This document shows positions 35,747 to 46,339 of a stretch of DNA of 64,000 bases, piece by piece (the stretch's first letter is position 1; every line of letters begins with the position of its first letter). The translations under genes and the position numbers were made by a program. The DNA comes from Antilocapra americana (taxonomy: Eukaryota; Chordata; Mammalia; Artiodactyla; Antilocapridae), in the NCBI GenBank assembly GCA_007570785.1, contig ML664174.1, forward strand, positions 3,220,828 to 3,284,827, read 5' to 3'. Below the pieces are notes generated by a model, which did no database searches, was not told where the DNA came from, and was given only the letters and a program-made list of their open reading frames with translations.

Positions 35747-36042
35747 CTGGGCTTCCCTGGCGGCTCAGTGGTTAAGACTCTGCCTGTCAATGCAGGAGAC
35801 ATGGTTCGATTCCTGATCTGGGAAGATCCCACATGCTTCAGAGCAACTACTGAGCCTGTGCTCTAGAGCCTAGTAGCCGCAACTACTGGAGTGTGCAGAG
35901 AACCTGTTCTCTGCAGCAAGAGAAACCACCAAAGCACTTACACTGCAATTAGCAAGTAACCTCCACTCGCTGTGAACTAGAGAAAGCCTACACATAGCAA
36001 TGAAGACCCAACACAGACAAATAATAAAATTATTTTTAAAAA
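35747..36042 (+). mobile_element. CHR-type SINE, long form, 8-bp duplication
   Basis: tRNA-like head 'ggcttccctggcggctcagtgg', 'atggttcgattcctgatc', then the long 'agcaactactgagcctgtgc' tail and A-rich end. 'agaaatgc' at 35,739-35,746 and 36,043-36,050. Confidence 0.88.
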
Positions 36043-36050
36043 AGAAATGC

Positions 36051-36459
36051 TTGCCTGCCTTCATGCTGGTTAAATGATTTGTTAACAATTTGAATACAAC
36101 TGTCTCTTTCAATAGGAAGTTAGAAGAATGGCTATGGAAGAGGAAAGCAATCTGCAACCAGATGAAGCATCTATTGAGGGAGGAAGAGGGTATCGGAGAG
36201 GAAGCTTCAAGACTGGCAGTGCTGTCACTTCCATAGGATGGGGATAGCTAAGGTGAGTCATCTAGGGATCAAATTACGACCACGCCATCACTCTTGGGTG
36301 TCAATGCTGAGAGGGAGGCCTCCTTGCATTTTGTACCCAAGTACCTACTCACTGCATCAGCTCCCTAGTTCTGACCCCAGGGAACTGAGCTCTGTTAGGG
36401 CACAAGAAAGTGAGGGGATCCAGACATAAACTCCCTCAGTTGTGACAAATGGGAATGCA
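36051..36459. other. Unassigned stretch
   Basis: About 410 bases with nothing recognised. Confidence 0.5.
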
Positions 36460-36668
36460 AAGGACTTGTAAAGAATCCATCTGCCAATACAGGTAGATGT
36501 AAGAGACATGGGTTTGAGCCCTGGGTCAGGAAGATCCCCTGGAGGAAGGCATGGCAACCCACCCCAGCATTCTTGCCTGGAGAATCCCACGGACAGAGGA
36601 TCCTGGTGGGCTGCAGTCCATCGGGTCTCAAAGAGTCAGACATGACTGAAGTGACTTAGCATGCATAC
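36460..36668 (+). mobile_element. Bov-tA SINE
   Basis: 'acttgtaaagaatccatctgcc' to 'actgaagtgacttagcatgc'. The first bases of the tRNA-like head are degraded. Confidence 0.86.
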
Positions 36669-36792
36669 ATTTCAGAATGACCACCAGGATAAATCTAGTT
36701 ATGATATGTCACTATAAAGACATTACACCATTATTGATTGTATTCCCCACACTGTGCATGTCATACCAGTGACTCTATTTTGCAACTGAAAA

Positions 36793-37120
36793 ACTATTTA
36801 AAAATTTTTTATTGTGGTAAAAGAAACATACTCCAATACTTTGGCCACCTGATGTGAAGAACTGACTCATTGGAAAGGACCCTGATTCTAGGAAAGATTG
36901 AAGGCAGGAGGAGAAGGGGATGACAGAGGGCGAGATGGTTCAATGGCATCACTGACTCGATGGACATGAGTTTGAGTTGATGGTGGACAGGGAAGCCTGG
37001 CATCCTGCAGTCCCTGGGGTTGCAAAGATTCAGACATGATGAGTGACTGAACTGAACTGAAAAGTCACAAAATATAAAACATACATTTTAACCATATTTA
37101 ACTGTACAGTTCTGGACATT
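36793..37120 (-). mobile_element. Old L1M-type 3' UTR, antisense, split by BovB
   Basis: 'ttttttattgtggtaaaagaaacata' on the left and 'cattttaaccatatttaactgtacag' on the right of the BovB join to a familiar old L1 antisense 3' UTR phrase. Confidence 0.6.
36829..37060 (+). mobile_element. BovB 3' fragment, sense, nested
   Basis: 'ctccaatactttggccacc' to 'gagtgactgaactgaactga'. A short deletion after 'gacatgagtttgagt' distinguishes it from the copies at 24.3 and 27.4 kb. Confidence 0.9.
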
Positions 37121-37124
37121 TACT

Positions 37125-37290
37125 AAACTCATTGTGATAGTAATTCATGATGTATATAAGTTTAATCATTATGCTCTACACCTTAAACTATTCAGTGCTA
37201 TATATATACAGAGAGAGAAAGAGAGAGAGAAGTATATGTCAATTATACCTCAATAAAAATTAAAGAAAGAAAAATTAAAATTAAAAAAAA
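37125..37290 (+). mobile_element. Old L1 3' terminus
   Basis: 'cattgtgatagtaattcatg... ttatgctctacaccttaaac... gtcaattatacctcaataaaa' is a typical L1 3' end. A gagaga tract is embedded. Confidence 0.7.
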
Positions 37291-37900
37291 AGTAGAGACC
37301 TCATTCTCTGGTTGAGAAGAATAAAGTATGTCTTGGCTTAGAAGAGAGAGAGACACTTCCCCAAAGCAAGAAAAAGTGCTGGTTACAAATACCCAACCTG
37401 TCATTTTGACCTACAACCCTGCCTGTTGCCAAACTAAAGTAAGAAACAAGCACAAGTCATAAAATGAACTAGAATAGGGAAATACATTTCTACTGTTCAA
37501 AGAGAAAGCAGGATTCTCCATAAGAAATTAAGGCTCCAATCAAGGATAAGTGCGCTTGACCAAAAACGTAGTGAGAGGCTGGAAAAAAGTCCTAACCTGC
37601 AAACACCCTTCTAGGGAGGCAGATGAAGTGCTGAACAAGTCTAGAAAGCAAACACTGTTGGAGACTCTTTGGGAAGCTGAGCAAGACAGACCAAGAAGCC
37701 TAATGAAACCATCCTTATTAAATTCGTACAGATTTTCTATTTCTTTTACTACCTGTTAAACTTGCTAAAATATTCCACAAGGCATGACCTAGAGTTCACT
37801 TTCTTCCTTCGCAGGCAAAAAACACTTGCATTTCAATTGAACCAAAACAAACAAAAAGTTGTAATTCTGCTGATTTTCAACATACTAAACTCTACCCTTA
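37291..37900. other. Unassigned stretch upstream of the L1
   Basis: About 600 A-rich bases. I cannot identify the target-site duplication of the following L1 in it. Confidence 0.5.
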
Positions 37901-37915
37901 TAGAGTTGTAAAATA

Positions 37916-38275
37916 ATGGAATCAATCCTAAAGCAACTAGAAAAGGAAGAAATGCAGAAGCCCAGGGGTAGTAGAAGGAAAGAAATCTTAAAGATCAGGG
38001 CAGAAATAAATGCAAAGGAAACAAAAGAGACCATAGCAAAAGTCAACAAAGCCAAAAGCTGGTTCTTTGAGAAGATAAATAAAATTGACAAACCATTAGC
38101 CAGCCTCATCAAGAAACAAAGGGAGAAGAACCAAATCAACAAAATTAGAAACGAAAACGAAGAGATCACAACAGAAAACACAGAAATACAAAGGATCATA
38201 AGAGACTATTATCAGCAACTATATGCAAATAAACTGGACAACCTGGATGAAATGGACAAATTCCTAGAAAAGTAA
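37916..38275 (+). pseudogene. L1 ORF2 pseudogene, upstream part ending at a premature stop
   Basis: In L1 this part of ORF2p links the endonuclease to the reverse transcriptase, which together copy L1 RNA at a nicked target. The frame shows '[17 protein letters not shown]' and '[20 protein letters not shown]'. It ends at a TAA (38,273-38,275) directly after 'DKFLEK', where other L1s continue with a tyrosine-like codon, so a single base change explains the stop. The first ATG at 37,916 is not a real start: the genuine ORF2 start lies far upstream and was lost by 5' truncation. The copy cannot make a working protein. Confidence 0.92.
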
Positions 38276-40523
38276 AACTTTCCAAGACTAAACCAGGAAG
38301 AGATAGATAATCTTAACAGACCCATCACAAGCATGAAAATTGAAACCGTAATCAGAAATCTTCCAAGAAACAAAAGCCGGACCAGATGGCTTCACAGCTG
38401 AATTCTACCAAAAATTTAGAGAAGAGCTAACACCTATCCTACTCAAACTCTTCCAGAAAATTGCAGAGGAAGGTAAACTTCCAAACTCATTCTATGAGGC
38501 CACCATCACCCTAATTCCAAAACCTGACAAAGATGCCACAAAAAAAGAAAACTACAGGCCAATATCACTGATGAACATAGATGCAAAAATCCTTAACAAA
38601 ATTCTAACAAATAGAATCCAACAACACATTAAAAAGATCATACATCATGATCAANNNNNNNNNNGAATAGAAGGAACATACCTCAACATAATAAAAGCTA
38701 TATATGACAAACCCACAGCAAACATTATCCTCAATGGTGAAAAGCTGGAAGCATTCCCCCTGAAATCAGGAACAAGACAAGGGTGCCCACTCTCACCACC
38801 ACTATTCAACATAGTTTTGGAAGTCTTGGCCACAGCAATCAGAGCAGATAAAGAAATTAAAGGAATCCAGATTGGAAAAGAAGAAGTAAAACTCTCTCTG
38901 TTTGCAGATGACATGATCCTCTATATTGAAAACCCTAAAGACTCTACTAGAAAATTACTAGAGCTAATCAGTGAATATAGCAAAGTTTCAGAATACAAAA
39001 TCAACACACAGAAATCCCTGGCATTCCTATACACTAACAATGAGAAATCAGAAAGAGAAATTAAGGAAACAATTCCATTCACCATCGAAACAAAAAGAAT
39101 AAAATACTTAGGAGTATTTCTACCTAAAGAAACAAAAGACTTGTATATAGAAAACTATAAAACACTGATGAAAAAAATCAAAGAGGACACAAACAGATGG
39201 AGAAATGTGCCGTGTTTGTGGATTGGAAGAATCAATATAGTGAAAATGAGTATACTACCCAAAGCAATCTATAGATTCAATGCAATTCCTATCAAGCTAC
39301 CAGAGGTCTTTTTCAGAGAATTAGAACAAATAATTTCACAATTTGTATGGAAATACAAAAAACCTCGTATAGCCAAAGCAATCTTGAGAAAGAAGAATGG
39401 AACTGGAGGAATCAACCTACCTGACTTTAGGCTGTATTACAAATCCACAGTCATTAAGACAGTATGGTACTGGCACAAAGACAGAAATATAAATCAATGG
39501 AACAAAATAGAAAGCCCAGAGATAAATCCATGCATCTATGGACACCTTATCTTTGACAAAGGAGGCAAGAATATACAATGGAGAAAAGACAACCTCTTTA
39601 ACAAGTGGTGCTGGGAAAACTGGACAGCCACTTGTAAACGAATGAAACTAGATCACTTTCTAACACCATACACAAAGATAAACTCAAAATGGATCAAAGA
39701 TCTAAGCATAAGACCAGAAACTATAAAACTCCTAGAGGAAAACATAGGCAAAACACTCTCTGACATAAACCAAAGCAGGATCCTCTATGACCCACCTCCC
39801 AGAAAATTGGAAATAAAAGCACGAATAAACAAATGGGACCTAATTAAAATTAAAAGCTTCTGCACAACAAAGGAAACTATAAGCAAGGTGAAAAGACAGC
39901 CTTCAGAATGGGAGAAAATAATAGCCAATGAAGCAATGGACAAACAATTATTAATCTCAAAAATATACAAGCAATTCCTGCAGCTCCATTCTAGGAAAAT
40001 AAACAACCCAATCAAAAAGTGGGCCAAAGAACTTAACAGACATTTCTCCAAAGAAGACATAAAAATGGCTAACAAACACATGAAAAGATGCTCAACATCA
40101 CTCATTATCAGAGAAATGCAAATCAAAACCACAATGAGGTATCACTTTACACCAGTCAGAATGGCTGCCATCCAAAAGTCTACAAGCAATAAATGCTGGA
40201 GAGGATGTGGAGAAAAGGGAACCCTCTTACACTGTTGGTGGGAATGCAAACTAGTACAGCCACTATGGAAAACAGTGTGGAGGTTCCTTAAAAAGCTGCA
40301 AATAGACCTGCCATATGACCCAGCAATCCCACTACTGGGCATATACACCGAGGAAACCAGAACTGAAAGAGCCACGTGTACCCCAATGTTCATCGCTGCA
40401 TTGTTTACAATAGCCAGGACATGGAAGCAACCTAGATGCCCATCAGCTGACGAATGGATAAGAAAGCTGTGGTACATATACACAATGGAATATTACTCAG
40501 CATTAAAAAAAAAATTCATTTGA
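38276..40523 (+). pseudogene. L1 ORF2 pseudogene, reverse transcriptase and C-terminal part
   Basis: After the stop the L1 protein text continues in the same frame to about 38,376. There 'agccggaccagatgg' has lost two bases relative to the conserved 'SPGPDGF' coding text and the frame shifts. From there to the stop at 40,523 one frame is open apart from the Ns. Visible landmarks: '[13 protein letters not shown]'; RT motif '[10 protein letters not shown]'; catalytic 'FADD' at 38,901-38,912; '[17 protein letters not shown]'; and the C-terminal cysteine motif C-x3-C-x7-H-x4-C starting at about 40,194. The first RT aspartate motif is hidden by the gap. ORF2p normally acts as a cytoplasmic ribonucleoprotein and then at chromosomal target sites; this copy is defective. 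Confidence 0.93.
38655..38664. other. Assembly gap of ten Ns inside L1 ORF2
   Basis: The Ns sit between codons for 'HHDQ' and 'IEGTY'. In L1 ORF2 about 57-58 residues separate these, so about 172 bases would be expected rather than 10. Because 172 and 10 leave the same remainder on division by three, the frame appears to read through. Confidence 0.9.
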
Positions 40524-40920
40524 ATCAGTTCTACTCAGATGGACGAAACTGGAGACCATTATCCAGAGTGAAGTAAGCCAGAAGCAAAAACAACAATACA
40601 GTATACTAACGCATATATATGGAATTTAGAAAGACGGTAACGAGAACCCAGCATGCGAGACAGCAAAAGGAACGCAGATGTATAGAATAGACTCATGGAC
40701 TCTGTGGATGAGGGTAAGGGTGGGATGATATGGGAGAATGGCATTGAAACATGTTAATTATCATATGTCTAATCAATCGCCAGCCCAGGATTGATTCTCG
40801 GGGCTGGTGCATCAAGATTTCCTGGGGGGAGGGAGGAGGGAGGGGGGTTCTGGAGGGGGAGCATATGTAAACCCATGGTGATATCATGTCATTGTATGGC
40901 AAAACTAATAAAAAAATAAA
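40524..40920 (+). repeat. 3' UTR of the L1
   Basis: From 'atcagttctactcagatgg' through a G-rich segment (about 40,825-40,860) to an A-rich end with AATAAA. Closely similar to 62,640-63,040. Confidence 0.9.
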
Positions 40921-41026
40921 ACCAGGGGGACCCAGGCAAACTGGGACAAAGGAAAAGAAAAATTAATAGACTAACAGAAAAACATAAATATCTCACAAAT
41001 GCAGAAAAAATAACATTTATGATAAC

Positions 41027-41250
41027 TTACTGTTACTTACCATATTCAGTTGTGTCCAACTGTTTGCGACCCTTTGGACTGTAGCCCACCATGCTCTTCT
41101 GTCTGTGGGATTTTTTCAGACATGAATACTGGAGTAGGTTGCCATTTCCTTCTCCAGAGGAACCTTCACAACCCAGGAATCAAACTCACATCTCCTGTGT
41201 CTCCTGCCTTGCAGACAGATTCTTTACCCGCTGAGCCATCAGGAAAACCT
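41027..41250 (-). mobile_element. Bov-tA SINE, antisense, 12-bp duplication
   Basis: 'attcagttgtgtccaactg' to 'gagccatcaggaaaacc'. 'atttatgataac' at 41,015-41,026 and 41,251-41,262. Confidence 0.92.
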
Positions 41251-41262
41251 ATTTATGATAAC

Positions 41263-41740
41263 AACTCTCAGCAAACCAGGAAACAGTGTGAAGTTCCTTA
41301 GTGTTACAGTGGGCATCTACAAAAAAATCTATAGCAATGATGGTTACACAACAATGTAGATATTAATTCCAGTGGACTGTACACTTACAAATGGGTAAAA
41401 TGGTAAAATTTGCACCAGAATCCCTATCTCTGCTCTGCTCTTAGAGAACCCAACCAAGACAAACTATAATATCATATTAATGGACTTTAAGACAAAAATG
41501 CTTACTTGAGATAAAGAGGGTCCATTCATCATTTTTTAAAAGATCCAATTTACCAGGAAGCTCTGAAACTATTAAATTTGTATGCATCCAATAATACTGC
41601 CTCAAAATAATTAAGGAAAAAGTGGACAGAACTGTAAGGAGACATACACTGATCCACTATCTCAATAATTGATTAAAAAAAAAAGCAGTACCAAAAGAAA
41701 AAAAAAAATCACTAAAGATACAGAAGATTTGAAGAACACG
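41263..41740. other. A-rich unassigned stretch
   Basis: About 480 bases, possibly old L1-derived from its A-richness, but no specific match. Confidence 0.4.
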
Positions 41741-41744
41741 CTTT

Positions 41745-42325
41745 AGTTGGTCAATCATTCAGCTTCTGTTCTTGCCTCATTCCAGTTGCTCTAAGCACAG
41801 CTTTGTCTCAAAACAGGCTTGAATCCTCCAAGGTACGCTCTTGATACTGCTTGGTCGGTTGCTTCAATTTATATGCTTCCAATGAGAGGCACTTGACAGA
41901 GATGATAAGGCAGGAGAAGAAAAGAAGCCCCCGTTTCTTTTCTGTTTCTAATGGCACCTTCAGCAACAGCAGCAGCAATCCATGTGCCTCCCGGTTGGTG
42001 GGCTCCTACAACATGCGTCACGGTGCTTTGCACAAAAGAACCGCGATGGTTCTAAAGGCGGTAGGGGTGCTTTAGCACCCTGAGTTGTGCAGGGGTCCTG
42101 GCTCTGGACAAAGTCGTTCTAACTTTTTCTCCTCGAAGGGGTAGGTTGCTAATTGCTTCCTGCATTTGCTAAGCCCCCTGTTCCTACCCCCACCCCCTCT
42201 TTTTTTTTTTTTTTTTGCTCTTCTAGCATTTCTAACTAATTTGTGATCAATTCACTGTATTAAATTTTCTCTGTTTAAAATACCTAACATAGTTTCCATC
42301 TCCCTGAGAGGATGCTGACAAAACA
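41745..42325 (+). mobile_element. Old LTR-type repeat (ERVL/MaLR-like, family uncertain)
   Basis: 'caccttcagcaacagcagcagc', 'cctcccggttggtgggctcc', 'gtgctttagcaccctgagttgtgcagg' and 'ttgctaattgcttcctgcatttgc' occur in the order I associate with an old mammalian LTR. It ends with 'gtattaaattttctctg' and 'tttccatctccctgag'. A 17-base T run lies at 42,200-42,216. No internal retroviral genes adjoin it. Confidence 0.5.
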
Positions 42326-42534
42326 GTAACAATGCACTCAACACTGCAGAATGCATTTTATTTTCAAGCACACGCTTTTCTGGCATTGACCATTTACTGG
42401 GTCATACAGTAGTTGAAATCATACAGAAAATGTTCTCTAATCACAATGCAATAAAGCTAGAAATAAATTATAAAGGATAGCTAGGACAAACATTTGGAAA
42501 TTAAGGAATGATAACAAATGATTCAAAGAAATAA

Positions 42535-42735
42535 TAACAGCTAACACACCACAGCTTGCACACACATTGCTCCTACTGTGTGCCAGGTTCTGTTTAATCT
42601 GCACAAAAATCCACCTGAGGTAGCCATTATTTTCTCTCATTTCCACAAGCAAAGAAATCAATACTCCCAAGGAGTGAAATGATTTACCCAAGTTTGTACA
42701 ACCAGGAGTGCTGGGGTCAATCAGTAAATCCCTGG
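42535..42735 (+). mobile_element. MIR relic inside the L1
   Basis: 'cctactgtgtgccaggttctg', 'cacctgaggtagccattatt', 'agtgaaatgatttacccaag' and 'caggagtgctggggtc' give the MIR order. Confidence 0.7.
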
Positions 42736-42885
42736 ATTCCACAAACAATCAAAATTCTATACTGTTTCTCATCATAAAAGAAATTAGAGCTACTTAAAGT
42801 TGGGTAATCATAAAAATAACACTACCTATTAAAACTTAAGGTGTAAGGCAAAACAGAACTTACAGGGACATTTAACTTTACATGC

Positions 42886-42906
42886 ATATATATATATATA
42901 TATATA
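42886..42906. repeat. (TA)n microsatellite
   Basis: About ten TA units. Confidence 0.9.
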
Positions 42907-42988
42907 GTTAGAAAATGAGATAAAGATTTAGAAAAAGATTAGAATTTCAAAGAAATGGAACATAGGAAAAAATTAAAAAACAGGAATT

Positions 42989-43115
42989 GGTACTTCCCTG
43001 GTGGTCCTGTGGTTAAAACACCAAGCTTCCACTTCAGGGGATATGAGCTTGATCCCTGGTTGGGTAAATAAGATTCCCCATGCCATGTGGTGTGGCCAAA
43101 AGAAGGAAAACAAAA
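42989..43115 (+). mobile_element. CHR-type SINE in old L1
   Basis: 'tacttccctggtggtcctgtgg', 'gcttgatccctggttgggt', 'gccatgtggtgtggcc'. Confidence 0.83.
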
Positions 43116-43735
43116 ACACAGAAATTGATGGAATAGCAAGTAGGATCAAAATCAGAAGCTAATTTCTTGAAAACTCATAAGATTGAAAAAAAATCTCTAA
43201 AAAGATTCCTCAGAAAAGAAAGAAAAGGCAAAATCAACAATATTAGGAATAAAGAGGGAGATATCAACTCTAGATGATGGAGTCATTTAAAAGATAGCAA
43301 GGTATTATAAACAACTGTGCTAATACATATGAAACTTTAGATGAGTAAACATTTAGAAAAAAATAACTTACCAAAATTGACCCAAGAAGAAATAGAAAAT
43401 TTGAATATTCTAAAACCATTTTGAAAATTAATCAATTTTTTGAATCCCACAAAAAAATCTTGAGTCCCAGATGGCTTCCTAGCTAGTTCTACTAAGGATA
43501 TTTAAATATGAATAAAATAACAATCTTATGCAAGCTGTTGCCAAGTATAGAAAACAGAATCTTAAAACCCAAACTTGACATGAAAAATACAAGAAAGGAA
43601 AATTACAAGCCAATCTTTCTCATGAACAAATGGGGAAAAAATCAAAATATTCCCAAACCAAATCCAGCAAAGCCTAAAATCAAGACCATTTCATAAACAA
43701 GTTAGGTTTACTCCAGGAGTACAGTTCTGGGTTGA

Positions 43736-45540
43736 CACATTTTCTTTCAGCACTTTGAAAAGCAGTTTCACTTCTTACTCCTGCCCGTGATTTCTGTTGA
43801 AAAATCCACAGCCACTTGTTTCCCACTAAAAGTATGTGTTGTTTTTCTCAGGCTGCTTTTAAGATCTTTTCTCCTTGTCTTCACTTTTTAGCAATTTAAT
43901 TATGACCTCTTTGGACATAGATTTCTTTCCTATATCTTTTTTTGAGGTTCACTGAGCTTCTTGAATCTGTAGGTTTATGTCTTCTGAGAAATGTGGTACA
44001 TTTTTAGCCACTATTTCTTCACTTTTTTTTTTTCTGTAACACATTCTTTCTCTGAATGTTCTAGGATTCTGATGCCACAAATGTTAGACTTTTAGTATGG
44101 TCCTCTAGGTCCCTGAGGTGCTGTTAATTTTTCTCCCAATCTTTTTCTCTCTCTAGTCTATGCTGGATAATTTCTATTCGTTTATTTGCAAGTTTACTGA
44201 CTCTTACCTTTGTCATCATCATTCAGCTATTGAATCCACCCCTTGAAGTTTTTATTTTGCATTTTGTATTTTTTAATTCTAAAATTTCCATTTGTATTTT
44301 CCTTATATCTTCTGGGTTTTTGTTTTTGCTGAAACTTTCTATCTTTCCAAGAATATTCACCCTTGAAGCAATTTGCAATAGCTACTTAAAATTCCAATCA
44401 GATAATCTCCACATCTGTGTCATTTCAACAGTTGGTATTCGTGGATTGTCTTTTTCTGTACAAACTGAGATTTTTTTCTTGTTAATATGTCAAATTATTT
44501 TAGATTGTGTCCCGGACATTCTGGATATGATGTCATGAGACTCCAAGTCTTGTTTAAATCCTATAGAGAACGCTGGCATTTCTGTTTTGCCAGGATAGAC
44601 CTGTTTGGGTTCAGGCATTGAGTTCGGACCAGTCCTCTGTAGGATGTAATTCCAGTGTCATTACATTGACACTGGAATTCAATGTATTCAGTCCTGTTTT
44701 CAAAGCCGGTCCTGAGCTATTCACATCCGTCTGTCACGTGCGCCACCCAGTGGCCAGTCTGGGGCTCAGGCGGCAGTCTCTCCAGGACTTCCTTTTCAAG
44801 TTTATAGCGTGCTGTATGGTCAGGTCTATGTATGCACAAAACGCCCGTGAACGCAGTAGCCTCATAGATTGTCTCTTCCTCCAGTCACTTCCTCTTTGTT
44901 ATACTTCTGGTACTTTCTAATTCTCTAGGGCCTTTACGGTCGTTTGGCCAGAAAACTGGGGCTTTTTCATTGGTCTCTGTTGCGTATCTCCCACAACTGC
45001 ACCTATCACAGAGGCCACAAAGGGTAGGAAGAGACACAAACCAAAAGAGAGGCGTATCTGGCCCTCTTGGATCACAGCACCTATGATCAAAGAGGAAAGC
45101 TCCCGCCCCTCTGTTTTGGGGGACCTGCAGGTCCCACTGCTGCCGCTGTCGTCGCCAATGCCACCCCGCTGACAGGACTGTCGGGGCGAAGGCCCGAGAG
45201 AGAAAGCAGAGAAATGGGGGCCTTCTTGCTATGCTAGGAACGCCCTTTCCCACTTTCCAAGCCAGAACTAGAGGGCTCCTCCTGCCTCGGTTCCTACTTG
45301 CCGGTTCCAGGCTGCCTCGAGTCTAGGCTGGGGGATAATACAGGAAAAGCCGGGAGGGGTTCATGACTGATGTGGTGATTATTCGAATTCTTGTCTTCTT
45401 CCTGTCTTCCTGGTATCACTTACTTTTTAGGGTCCGCAGGTATCCGTTCTAAGGATTCGTCCCAGGTCGTGTGGCTGCATTCAGGGGGAGAGACAAGGTA
45501 CAGTGTCTACTCCATCTTGCCAGGAACTGGAACTCCGGCC
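43736..45540 (-). mobile_element. Old L1M-type 5' region, antisense
   Basis: On the plus strand 'agccactatttcttcac', 'tctaggtccctgaggtgctg', 'ccgcccctctgtttt' and 'tgtctactccatcttgccagg' follow the reverse complement of an old L1 5' UTR/ORF1 area. The phrase at about 45,515 marks its near-5' end. Faces the sense L1 on its left. Confidence 0.6.
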
Positions 45541-46339
45541 CCTTCCTCTTCCTCTTCGCCTTCCTCAGTAGCCCAAGATGGCTATCGACATTCCAGCGTT
45601 CCGGCCAACGTGAAGGAAGAGACAAAGAACGCCTCCCCTCTCTTTAAGGACACTCCCTAGGGTCTCAGGGAACCTGAGAACATTGCCGTTAAGTTCTCAA
45701 CAAACCACAGAGGGGGTTTTGCTTTAGGTAGCCATTCGCTTACATGAGAAATGGTGTCTGTATTAAAATGGAATCAAGAATTAATCAGTTGGGGAATAAG
45801 TAGTCTCTGTCTGAAGCAACTGGTTTCAGCCCTTTCCAATTTCCTCTTCTCATCTCTTAAATATGTCTAAGGTATATATAGAACTGAAGTCAGTCTAACT
45901 GAATTATAGAAGATGGAGGATTATTGTCAAATAATCCAGGCTGCTCTGCATTTTTCTGCTAGGCTCTCTGCAGTACCCTGAGGTTTGTGAGTCAAAGAAC
46001 AGGACTTTTTTCAGTACCCCTCCCACCCATCTCTCACAGGCTTCAGTCGACCTGCAGATCTCTTTGGATTTCACTTGAGTTGTATTATAAGAAGATGTTG
46101 GCATAGGCCGGCCCTTTAACACTCTTTCCCTTTTGTTCACTTGAAACCTCTAGCTCTGGTTTCCTGCCTGGCTGAGAACCTCAACCTGAGATAATTGGCC
46201 AGCTTGTTGACATTCTGCTGGCTCTGAGGAGACTTGGGAAGAACACGTAGTTACTCTGATTCTTTTCCACAGTAATGAGTAAGATATCATATAAAATCAA
46301 AGAAAGGAACTGATGGGGGAAAAAATAGAGTGTCAAGGA
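45541..46339. other. Unassigned stretch, CpG-containing at its left
   Basis: 45,541-45,665 ('cattccagcgttccggcc' then 'ctctttaaggacactccc') resembles an unnamed old mammalian repeat. The 89-codon frame over it (45,391-45,660) is not a gene. The rest is unremarkable. Confidence 0.4.

Larger units (their letters stand above)
37905..40920 (+). mobile_element. 5'-truncated L1 with most of ORF2 and the 3' UTR
   Basis: About 3 kb of a ruminant L1. It lacks the 5' UTR, ORF1 and the endonuclease part of ORF2. It begins where ORF2 reads '[20 protein letters not shown]' (between endonuclease and reverse transcriptase) and continues to the ORF2 stop at 40,523 and a 3' UTR ending in an A-rich tail. The left end is uncertain by some tens of bases and I could not find a target duplication. 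Its 3' UTR is about 94% identical by eye to the one at 62.6 kb, so both belong to the same L1 subfamily. Confidence 0.93.
42330..43735 (+). mobile_element. Degenerate old L1 (ORF2 region), sense
   Basis: Traces of ORF2 in order: 'ctggcattgaccatttactgg' (endonuclease region); 'SNHNAIKLEINYK' at about 42,436, where the catalytic SDH triplet has become SNH; then, after inserted sequences, 'PDGFLASSTKDI' at about 43,450 from the reverse transcriptase. Many stops and shifts. A MIR-like segment, a TA repeat and a CHR SINE lie inside. Confidence 0.72.

Noticed and set aside
38571..40523. Functional L1 ORF2 or a host gene of 650 codons
   Set aside because: It is L1, 5'-truncated, and preceded by a stop and a frameshift; the RT is also interrupted by the gap.
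45391..45660. 89-codon serine/proline-rich frame as a gene
   Set aside because: Spans an L1 5' region and an old repeat; composition explains the open frame.
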